Source: CALKYB01 sp964510575 (GTDB taxonomy: Bacteria; Bdellovibrionota_C; UBA2361; SZUA-149; CALKYB01). Taken from it: 64,000 bases of DNA. The position numbers were made by a program, and so were the translations under genes. The stretch covers positions 7,700 to 71,699 of the forward strand of contig CAZECN010000012.1 in the NCBI GenBank assembly GCA_964510575.1, given 5' to 3'. The notes under the pieces were generated by a model, which did not search any database, had not been told where the DNA came from, and saw only the letters and a program-made list of their open reading frames with translations. Below are positions 19,469-27,147 of the stretch, in pieces (position 1 is the first letter of the stretch; every line of letters begins with the position of its first letter).

Positions 19469-21091
19469 ATGACCACTGAATTTAATTTGGCAAATAAGTC
19501 GATAGCTACATTTATAACTAATCTTGCCAATTTTATTTTAGTAATCTTCTGCCTTGCTTCTTGCTCAGGCGACGAACCTAGACGTTCCACAACAAACGCA
19601 TCAACTGGCGAGAAAACTTCCAGAGCCGAAAATCCAGACCTTCTAATATATGGCGCCACTCCCGGTGGCATTGCTGCAGCGACTGCAGCTAGTCGCCACG
19701 GTTCAAAAGTCACTATTATAGAACCGAGCAAAAGGGTTGGGGGAATTGTTGCTGCAGGCTTAACAGCGAGTGATGTTTGTATTCATAAGTTGATTGGGGG
19801 AATTAGTAGAGAATATTTTGAGAGAGTCGGTGAGCAATACGGAGAGAAGATTAGCTGGAGACATGAACCTCATGTGGCCGAAGAAGAATTTGAAAAATTA
19901 ATCCTCGGTGAAAAAATTTCTCTTTTCCTTAACACCAAATTAGATAGCGCTGAGATCCAGAATTCCAAAGTAGTTTCGGTTAAAACAAAAAATGGTAGGC
20001 GGTTTTCAGCTAGCAATTTTATTGATGCCAGTTATGAAGGAGATTTGATGGCCCTAGCCAAAGTTTCTTTCAGTATAGGAAGAGAGGCGCGAAGCAAATA
20101 CAATGAGAACTTCGCCGGAAGATCTCCTTATGACGACAAAAACCAGTTCCCAAAAGAAATAGATCCCTACGGCTCGGAAGGCAATTTGCTACCTGAAATA
20201 TCTTCGGGTTCTCTTGCGCCTGAAGGCTCTGGTGACAACATGACCATGGCTTATAACTTTCGACCCTGCTTTTCAAAAGATCCTGAGAATCAGGTAAAAT
20301 TCAAGAAACCTACCAACTATGATCCTGGGCGATATGAACTACTAGCCCGATACGTAGAACTAGAAAGGCACACCATAAAACTCTCAGAGCTTCTTCTTTT
20401 TCTTACAACTGTTCAAAATAAAGCAGACATCAATTCAATCGGCCCTTTTAGCACTGACATGCTGAACAATTCGAGTTCTTGGGCAGAGTCTGATTGGAAT
20501 CAACGAGAAGAAATTTTCCAAAGACACAAGCTATACACTCAAGGATTACTCTACTTTCTTTCTACCAGCCCTCGAATACCTGAAAGAATACAAAAAGATC
20601 TAAACAAATGGGGTCTCTGTAAGGATGAATTCGTAGAGACAGACAACTGGCCACACCGACTATACGTCCGCTCAGGTCGAAGAATGATAGGTGAGTATGT
20701 GCTCACAGAGCACGATTTACTCAAAAATAATTTCAAACCTGACTCTATCGGCTGGGGAACCTGTAGAATAGAGCTTCACCATACTCAAAGAGTTTTAGAT
20801 AATAAAAGAGTTATAAATGAGGGACGAGTTGGTTATCGAAATAAGCCTTACCAAATCCCCTACAGGAGCATCACTCCCAAAAAAGAAGAAATCACAAACC
20901 TTTTAGTACCAGTTTCACTTTCGGCCTCTAATGTTGCTTACAGTTCTGTAAGAATGGAGCCTGTTTTTATGATCCTTGGTCATGCCGCCGGAGTAGCGGC
21001 TCATCTGGCTCAAAGAGATAAGGTACCAGTCCAAGATATAAACTTGGCAGAACTTCAAAGAATACTTCTGGATGAAAAATCCGTTCTCTAA
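19469..21091 (+). CDS. FAD-dependent oxidoreductase lipoprotein (FAD_oxidored family)
   Basis: 540 residues. The N-terminus has a lipoprotein signal: hydrophobic stretch LANFILVIFCLASC with the lipobox Cys. The Rossmann motif is LLIYGATPGGIAAATAASRHG, followed by VTIIEPSKRVGGIVAAGLTASD. ASYEGDLMALAKVSFSIGREAR and the C-terminal PVSLSASNVAYSSVRMEPVFMILGHAAGVAAHLA match the FAD-binding PF12831 family, which includes secreted enzymes encoded near polysaccharide-degradation genes. The catalytic substrate is unknown. The methyltransferase gene follows 10 nt later on the same strand. Copy B of the repeat lies just upstream. Confidence 0.85.
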   Translation: MTTEFNLANKSIATFITNLANFILVIFCLASCSGDEPRRSTTNASTGEKTSRAENPDLLIYGATPGGIAAATAASRHGSKVTIIEPSKRVGGIVAAGLTASDVCIHKLIGGISREYFERVGEQYGEKISWRHEPHVAEEEFEKLILGEKISLFLNTKLDSAEIQNSKVVSVKTKNGRRFSASNFIDASYEGDLMALAKVSFSIGREARSKYNENFAGRSPYDDKNQFPKEIDPYGSEGNLLPEISSGSLAPEGSGDNMTMAYNFRPCFSKDPENQVKFKKPTNYDPGRYELLARYVELERHTIKLSELLLFLTTVQNKADINSIGPFSTDMLNNSSSWAESDWNQREEIFQRHKLYTQGLLYFLSTSPRIPERIQKDLNKWGLCKDEFVETDNWPHRLYVRSGRRMIGEYVLTEHDLLKNNFKPDSIGWGTCRIELHHTQRVLDNKRVINEGRVGYRNKPYQIPYRSITPKKEEITNLLVPVSLSASNVAYSSVRMEPVFMILGHAAGVAAHLAQRDKVPVQDINLAELQRILLDEKSVL

Positions 21092-21101
21092 ACTAAGCTG
21101 A

Positions 21102-21773
21102 TTGATGTCAATAAACCAAAAAGCAAGAGTTCTAAAAGAGACCTGCCCTCTTTGCTCAGCCAGCTCGGACAAACATCTCTTCATTAAAAGTGTTGGGCGC
21201 AATTACTTTAACTGCAATCAATGCTCTTCCTGGTTTCTTTCACTCAAAGACAGGCTTAGTCCAACACTAGAAAAAGCCAGATATGATGAGCATCAAAATA
21301 GCCCAGAAGATCCTAGATATAGGAACTTTCTCTCTCAGGTTTCAGACCCACTATCTAAGAAGCTTAAACCAGGAGACAAAGGCCTAGATTTTGGATCTGG
21401 CCCAGGACCGACTCTTCATCTAATGATGCAAGAAATGGGTTTTAAAATGGACATTTACGATCCTTTTTTCAACCCAGATCTGAAATTTGAAAAGTCCTAT
21501 GATTTCATTACCTGTACTGAAACTGCAGAACATTTCTTTAAACCTTTGGATGAGTTTTCTTTTCTCTTCTCTAAACTCAAACCCGGCCGTTGGATGGGAT
21601 TGATGACAGATTTACTTCAAGTCGATACAGATTTTGAAAACTGGTATTATACCAAAGACCCAAGTCATACATTCTTTTACAGCCAAGAAACTTTCGAATT
21701 TATTGCAGATAGGTTTTCAGCTAGTTTAGAAACTGTTGGTTCGAGAGTAATTCTACTACAAAAATCTCTCTAA
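21102..21773 (+). CDS. Class I SAM-dependent methyltransferase with N-terminal zinc-ribbon-like cysteines
   Basis: 223 residues. The N-terminus has two Cys pairs (CPLCS and CNQCS), likely a zinc ribbon. The SAM-binding motif I is GLDFGSGPGPTLHLM, with DIYDPFF as motif II and FITCTETAEHFFKP as the post-I region. HTFFYSQETFEFIADRF is typical of methyltransferases with this arrangement. The substrate is unknown. The start is one of two adjacent Met codons. The end overlaps the end of the hybrid kinase (opposite strand) by 4 nt. Confidence 0.82.
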   Translation: MMSINQKARVLKETCPLCSASSDKHLFIKSVGRNYFNCNQCSSWFLSLKDRLSPTLEKARYDEHQNSPEDPRYRNFLSQVSDPLSKKLKPGDKGLDFGSGPGPTLHLMMQEMGFKMDIYDPFFNPDLKFEKSYDFITCTETAEHFFKPLDEFSFLFSKLKPGRWMGLMTDLLQVDTDFENWYYTKDPSHTFFYSQETFEFIADRFSASLETVGSRVILLQKSL

Positions 21774-24106
21774 CCCTTGACCTGTAGCCATTTAGCCGAT
21801 AGATCAATTAACTGGTCAGACTTAAAAGGCTTAGAGATAAAATCATTCATCCCCGAGTCTAGGCATTTTTGCCGGTCGCTATTCATAGCACTGGCAGTCA
21901 TCGCAACAATAGGGATTTTAGATCTTTTATCCCTAAACTTTCGAATCCGCCGAGTCACTTCGTATCCATCAATATCAGGAAGCTGGCAGTCCATAAGGAT
22001 TAGATGATATTCTTTAGAGCTAGCCATCATCTCCAAAGCTTTCTCTCCTGACTCAGCCAACTCACAACTTAAGCCATGTTTTTTTAGAATACTAATCGCA
22101 ACTTTTTGGTTTACCCTGTTATCCTCAACCAATAAAATATTAAATCTGGAAAAATCTAGATTGACCTTACCAGTGCTTTCCTTTACCTCTTCTGAAGGAA
22201 ACAATTCCCGTTCATCCAAAAGAGTTGCGCCTTTTTTAAATGACCCGTCTAAACACCGTTCAACAATCTTTGCGAATCTCTCAGGTATCAAGGGCCAGTT
22301 GATGCGAGCACTAAAACCAGCAAAGACTAATTCTACATTGGAAGCAATTGACAACGAAGAAACAATCTTCAACATAAGAATGTCATCCTCGGACTTACCA
22401 TATGAACAGTCAGCTAACTCAATTCCTTTTCCAACAACAATCAAGTCAGGAGCATTCTTTCCTTTGACACCGAAATCTGTCTCTGAGAACGATTCGACAC
22501 TACTAGCTTGCATGCCATAGTGCTTCAAAGTAGCTACCAAGGATTTAGCTTCTTCAGCCTCGGGCTCAACTACTAAAGCTTCAAAACCACTCAAAGAGCT
22601 ACCTTTTTGGTCCAAGGGCTTAATAGTAGCAGTTGTAGGAACCGTAAATTCGACAGTAGTACCAACTCCAAGTTCACTCTTAAGGGAAATATCTCCCCCC
22701 ATCATTTCCACCAAGCGTCTACAAATCGAAAGCCCTAGACCACTTCCTTGCGTGGCTCTACTCGATTCTCCTTGCTCGAAAGCATCAAAGATCTTTTCCT
22801 GGTCTTTATCAGCTATACCCAAGCCGGTATCTTCAATAGAAAATTTTACAGAACCACTCGTTTGATCAATGTCGACCGCAAGTTTTACATGCCCTTTCTC
22901 TGTGAACTTTATCGCATTGCCAACCAAATTAATTAAAATTTGCCTTATTCTTTTCTTATCGGAGACAATGGTTGAAGGGAGCCCTGGTGATAAAGTTACA
23001 ACCAACTCAATACCTTTGTCTTTCGCTCTGACCACCAAAAGCGCAGAAATGTCCCGCAGTTCTTTAAGGATGCAAAATTCTTCAGTCAACAAAGTTAACT
23101 TGTTCGCTTCAATTTTGCTGATATCCAAAATGTCGTTAATAATATCCAGAAGTGAGATAGAAGAACTGCGGATAATTGAAAGACCTTCTTTCTGAAATTC
23201 TGTTAAATCCGTATCTTCAAGTAAGCTAGCCATGCCTAAAATACCGTTCATTGGTGTTCTTATTTCATGGCTCATGTTAGCTAGGAAATCGGACTTCACT
23301 CGACTAGCTTGGTCAGCATTAGTTCGGGCTGACCTTAACTCTCTTTCTAACTTCTTTTGATTACTAATATCTCTAATTACAGCTAGAAGTTTGCCAAGTT
23401 CTAACCTAACAATCCTGATTTCAATGTCTTTGCTCTTAATAGAGAATTGCTTAGACCGTGGCTCACCATCTTCAGCAACTTTCTGGTATACCTCTACTAA
23501 AGACTCCGCTACTTCTGCTGGAAAAAGCTCCTGGACAGTCTTTTCTTTTCTAGTTTCAAGTCGAGAAGATCTGATTTGGGTAATTTCCCCACTTTCAGTA
23601 AATCTCACTATCAAATCTGGAAAGCCGTCAATAACTTGGTTAATGGACAATAGTTCATCTTCGACATTTCTAAGATAGTCGAAAAGTTGCTCTCTCCCCA
23701 GCAACTGATCCCTTGCCTCCTGATAAAGTCCTAGAATTTCCTTAGAGTCAGCTCTTTTGATTAAAACGGACTCTTTCGTTTCGCTGAAAATGGCTAACAA
23801 TTCTACGATAAGCAAGCCTTGCTCATCTTCTATCATCCAAGGCACGGACCTGTGTTTAAAGGACTTTCCTGGCTTGTATAAATCTTCAACCTCGGAGGCA
23901 AAGCTCCCAAAAAAACCCAAATCCTCTGATAGATTTATAGAATCATTAGAGCAGTCTAAATCAGCAACGACTTGCTTCAACCATTCTGGTTGAGACTTTG
24001 GAAGAGTATACTGATACGGACCAGTTCTAAATAACGGCACCAAATCAAGACTTTCTAAAATAAATCCAAGATCTGCGGTCACTGCATCTTTCTTACCGTC
24101 AGCCAT
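21770..24106 (-). CDS. Hybrid histidine kinase with receiver domain
   Basis: 778 residues, no membrane segment. An N-terminal domain of about 130 residues of unknown type is followed by a PAS-like domain (INQVIDGFPDLIVRFTESGEI, then LLAVIRDISNQKKLE), HisKA with H280 in MSHEIRTPMNGILG, an HATPase domain (NLVGNAIKFTEKG, IEDTGLGI, GSGLGLSICRRLVEMMGG), a degenerate receiver-like segment (about 505-625) and a C-terminal receiver with acceptor D706 (LILMDCQLPDIDGYE) and a KPF lysine. Cytoplasmic, so input probably comes from a partner. It starts 8 nt inside the end of the small GTPase gene, strongly suggesting coupled expression and a shared pathway. Confidence 0.93.
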   Translation of the reverse strand: MADGKKDAVTADLGFILESLDLVPLFRTGPYQYTLPKSQPEWLKQVVADLDCSNDSINLSEDLGFFGSFASEVEDLYKPGKSFKHRSVPWMIEDEQGLLIVELLAIFSETKESVLIKRADSKEILGLYQEARDQLLGREQLFDYLRNVEDELLSINQVIDGFPDLIVRFTESGEITQIRSSRLETRKEKTVQELFPAEVAESLVEVYQKVAEDGEPRSKQFSIKSKDIEIRIVRLELGKLLAVIRDISNQKKLERELRSARTNADQASRVKSDFLANMSHEIRTPMNGILGMASLLEDTDLTEFQKEGLSIIRSSSISLLDIINDILDISKIEANKLTLLTEEFCILKELRDISALLVVRAKDKGIELVVTLSPGLPSTIVSDKKRIRQILINLVGNAIKFTEKGHVKLAVDIDQTSGSVKFSIEDTGLGIADKDQEKIFDAFEQGESSRATQGSGLGLSICRRLVEMMGGDISLKSELGVGTTVEFTVPTTATIKPLDQKGSSLSGFEALVVEPEAEEAKSLVATLKHYGMQASSVESFSETDFGVKGKNAPDLIVVGKGIELADCSYGKSEDDILMLKIVSSLSIASNVELVFAGFSARINWPLIPERFAKIVERCLDGSFKKGATLLDERELFPSEEVKESTGKVNLDFSRFNILLVEDNRVNQKVAISILKKHGLSCELAESGEKALEMMASSKEYHLILMDCQLPDIDGYEVTRRIRKFRDKRSKIPIVAMTASAMNSDRQKCLDSGMNDFISKPFKSDQLIDLSAKWLQVKG

Positions 24107-24599
24107 CAGAAAGCATCAATTCAGAAAGTAATGCAAAAGCTTTTTCCACTTTCTGTCCGGTCAAAGCGCTGGTTTTCAAAAGGGGCATACCTAAACTTTC
24201 TATTTTCTCAAATTCGGCGCTTCCTAGCTTCCAGTCATCCTCTAAGTCACATTTATTGACCAAAAAGACCCCAGGAATATCTGCCAATTGTTCAACAAAC
24301 CTTTGCCTGATTTCAAGTGCAACCTCAAAACTCTGTTCCCTAGTACCGTCAACAACAAGAAAATATCCAGCGGCTCCCCTCAAATAACTTTTCTGCAACC
24401 TTTGATAAGCATCATCACCATGAATATCCCAAACTACCAAAGTTAAATCTTTATCATTGGAACGAATGAGCTTTTGCTCAACTTTAACCCCAACCGTAGT
24501 CAGGTACTCGTCGCTAAAAGTGTTGCTAACAAACCGTCGAAGCAGGCTAGTTTTCCCAACCGAAAAAGAGCCGAGAATACAGATTTTTTTCTTCAACAT
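24099..24599 (-). CDS. Ras-like small GTPase
   Basis: 166 residues from the ATG at 24599, one nt after the upstream stop; a longer frame to 24674 would overlap the upstream gene by 74 nt and only adds non-conserved residues. All G motifs are present: G1 LGSFSVGKTSLL, G2 TTVGV, G3 VVWDIHGDDAYQ (the Gln of the eukaryotic DTAGQE is displaced), G4 NKCD, G5 TSA. It belongs to the bacterial Rab/Rup-like small GTPases, not to translation or Era/Obg GTPases. Flanked by an OmpA/BON membrane protein and a hybrid kinase, it is probably a nucleotide-dependent switch at the membrane. Confidence 0.92.
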   Translation of the reverse strand: MLKKKICILGSFSVGKTSLLRRFVSNTFSDEYLTTVGVKVEQKLIRSNDKDLTLVVWDIHGDDAYQRLQKSYLRGAAGYFLVVDGTREQSFEVALEIRQRFVEQLADIPGVFLVNKCDLEDDWKLGSAEFEKIESLGMPLLKTSALTGQKVEKAFALLSELMLSDG

Positions 24600-24600
24600 T

Positions 24601-26373
24601 TTAGTTTGACCCCTTGAGGTAAATAAATGCTTGATCTGCCGAGCAAAGATCTGAAAACCGTAAGCAAGCTTCATCAGGACTTGAGCTATCGTCTATTCTG
24701 ATCATAGTTGGCGGAAGACCCTTATCCAGCAATTCATTTCTAGCCCTGTTCAAGTAAACCAAATCTATAGCTCTTGGGGGATCCGTTCTTTTCCTTGAAG
24801 GATTATAAATCTTTAAAATATACCTTTGAGACTTAGACAAGCGAATTGCTAACTGACCAAACTCAAGAAGATCCTTAGCCATAGAATGAAGTTTATCTAT
24901 ACTCTCGCTGCTTAAGGTATTGCTAAGGCTGTCCGAATCTGTAGATAAAACTATAAATTCTTTCTCGATCTTGGTTTTAAGTTCATCAAACCTGCCCTTT
25001 TGAGAAACAGCTAGCTTAGATACATCGACTTCTTTAACACCTGAGACACTAGGAGAATGTCTTCCGAAATTACGCACCCAATTTAAAGAAGCGACCCCTT
25101 GCGCAGACAACACTCCTTCTGGACTAACTGAAACCTTAACTTCATCAGGTGGGGAGAATTTTCGAATCACTCTTTGACGAACTATTTCAGTCTCCAAAGA
25201 GTGAAAAGGTTGGAAATCAAATATTACTTTATCCTGCTCATAAAACTCTTGGCGCATAAAAAGCTTTTCAGGATCAGTAGAGAGAGGATCTCTCAAGCCT
25301 TGAACTCGAAAGAACTCTCCCTTTTTCTCAACTTCGGTAACCACTATCCCAGGTTGATCATCAATATATTCAAAGAATTTTTTCCAAGTCCGACCGCTGG
25401 TATAACTGTGAAACCAATACCAACCCAAACCAAGTAAAAGTAGCGAAGCTAGGCAAATCTTTTTAAGCTTACTATTATTGTCCTTATCTCGAGCTTCTCC
25501 TCTTTCTTCATGCTTTAGCTTAGACTGAAGAAGCTCAATAAGCCTTTGGTTAAAACCAAGAAAAAACCCCGTGTCCAAATCTGGACTTTTCAGCTCATCA
25601 AGATACTCAAACTCAAAGGCATCTAGCACAGAGGTAATTTCAGTTCTGTAACCATCCGGAATCTCCCCTCGGATTACCGCCGCAATGATCGCTGTGTTAC
25701 CTTTAGAAATAAGTACACTCAAATCCCCAATCTGCATTTTACCAAGACCGGTATTTGAGTCGACTCCAAACGAATCATTTATAAAATCATCAATAGCGGT
25801 AAGCATTCCCGAGACTGCATCAGGGGCCTCGGTCTTAGAATCAGCACTACTAACATGCGAGATCAGAGTTCCATCTTCTTTCCTAATAAGAAAGATATGC
25901 TCAACCTGATACTCAAGAGTATGGTAAAGAGCGATCTCTCCAAAAGTCTTGCCTGTTCGCCAAGCTTCAAACCTCCAAGAAAGCCCCTTGGGAGAGATAC
26001 TATCCTGAATAACCCTATCCATCGAGGTCGTATATTCTCGAAGAGCATTTGAAATAGAGGCTCTAATAGCAGGTCCCATAACTGGGGCTAAAATCTGAGT
26101 AAACTCTCTGGGGTTGTTTTTTATGGAGGTACTGACTCCCCTTTCAATTAAAGGAGATAAATTTTTAGCAAGCTTATCATCCCTGCTGGAACTGATACGC
26201 ACCGCTTCTGCAAGAACTTCACTGAGATCAAGAGCGCGTTTGCCTGGATTAGAAATTCTTTCATTAAGAAGGCTAAGCTCCTCTTGAGAAAAGCTCGTAA
26301 GAAGCCTACAAAGCTCCTCTAAATCCTCTCCTCCTCTCATTTCAGGTAGAACAGAGATGGTTTCTCCCGACAT
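24601..26373 (-). CDS. Membrane protein with longin/Roadblock-like cytoplasmic part and BON/OmpA-like periplasmic part
   Basis: 590 residues. The N-terminal about 130 residues are helical. Residues about 140-265 (LEYQVEHIFLIRKEDGTLISHV, DAVSGMLTAIDDFINDSFG, GDLSVLISKGNTAIIAAVIRG) resemble the Roadblock/longin-like sensory folds that bind small GTPases. One membrane helix is at about 303-327. The following segment resembles a BON domain (VKVSVSPEGVLSAQGVASLNWV) and the C-terminus a degenerate OmpA domain (LHSMAKDLLEFGQLAIRL, then LVYLNRARNELLDKGLPPTMIRI). It would connect periplasm or peptidoglycan with the GTPase encoded directly downstream. Domain calls are by eye. Confidence 0.65.
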   Translation of the reverse strand: MSGETISVLPEMRGGEDLEELCRLLTSFSQEELSLLNERISNPGKRALDLSEVLAEAVRISSSRDDKLAKNLSPLIERGVSTSIKNNPREFTQILAPVMGPAIRASISNALREYTTSMDRVIQDSISPKGLSWRFEAWRTGKTFGEIALYHTLEYQVEHIFLIRKEDGTLISHVSSADSKTEAPDAVSGMLTAIDDFINDSFGVDSNTGLGKMQIGDLSVLISKGNTAIIAAVIRGEIPDGYRTEITSVLDAFEFEYLDELKSPDLDTGFFLGFNQRLIELLQSKLKHEERGEARDKDNNSKLKKICLASLLLLGLGWYWFHSYTSGRTWKKFFEYIDDQPGIVVTEVEKKGEFFRVQGLRDPLSTDPEKLFMRQEFYEQDKVIFDFQPFHSLETEIVRQRVIRKFSPPDEVKVSVSPEGVLSAQGVASLNWVRNFGRHSPSVSGVKEVDVSKLAVSQKGRFDELKTKIEKEFIVLSTDSDSLSNTLSSESIDKLHSMAKDLLEFGQLAIRLSKSQRYILKIYNPSRKRTDPPRAIDLVYLNRARNELLDKGLPPTMIRIDDSSSPDEACLRFSDLCSADQAFIYLKGSN

Positions 26374-26416
26374 ACTATGAAATTATAAGATTACAGGACC
26401 ACACAAGCTAACTCTC

Positions 26417-26992
26417 TTAACTGTTTTTTCCAGTTAGCCCTTTCGACAGTTCAGAAAACAAGTTAGCCAAAGTCGCCCTATCAGTTTTATCATCTCCAAG
26501 GCGACCCATTTTAGAATCAAGCTCATCGTTCAAATTTTTGATGGTTTTGGACAGGCGGCCCACTTCGTCATCAATGGACTTACCAAGTTCAGATTGAACA
26601 CTATCTTGGCGAGTGGAAAGCTCAGCGACTTGCGCCGCAATCAAGGTCTTAACATCAACAATTGAGCTGCTGAGTTCTTCAACTCGATCAATTCTCTCAC
26701 CTTTTTCTTCTTTTAGAATTTTATCAATATCCGAAATCTTTTTATCTAGAAGCCTTTCCAAATTTTCAATCCTTTTGGATTGTTCGGAAGCTAAAGCATC
26801 AACTTTAGCCATAATCGATTTTTCCAGCTTACCCAGACTTTCTTGGAGACCAGAGAGTGATTCCCCAAAAAGTATATCTCGAACTTTATTTAAGTTTGCA
26901 CTTTCGGAGTTTTCCGTTTTCTTACTGGACGGAGACGTACCGTTGGTAGTTCTAAGACTACCCTTGGTCTCTTGGTCGCTGGCTGAGGACAT
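26417..26992 (-). CDS. Coiled-coil protein, first gene of the GTPase operon
   Basis: 191 residues, soluble, no Cys. A disordered Ser/Thr/Asn-rich N-terminus (about 1-33) is followed by VRDILFGESLSGLQESLGKLEKSI and then near-continuous heptad pattern to about residue 165, ending in DRATLANLFSELSKGLTG. Family proteins with this VRDxLFG start and an ATLAxLFxEL-like end occur beside OmpA/BON and GTPase genes as far as I recall, but no function is assigned. A scaffold or oligomeriser for the neighbouring membrane protein is plausible. Same strand, 43 nt before the membrane protein gene. Confidence 0.7.
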   Translation of the reverse strand: MSSASDQETKGSLRTTNGTSPSSKKTENSESANLNKVRDILFGESLSGLQESLGKLEKSIMAKVDALASEQSKRIENLERLLDKKISDIDKILKEEKGERIDRVEELSSSIVDVKTLIAAQVAELSTRQDSVQSELGKSIDDEVGRLSKTIKNLNDELDSKMGRLGDDKTDRATLANLFSELSKGLTGKNS

Positions 26993-27147
26993 AGTTCGAA
27001 TCTCTAGTAAAACAATGACGATTACCCTCGTAGATCATACTATAGTCTACTGGTAAATCCTATACTAATTTACTTGATTTACCGCGCGCAAATCAAAAAG
27101 CTTAATCTATAAAAACTTCATTCTTGTTAAAGGGGAGGTTGTTGTTT

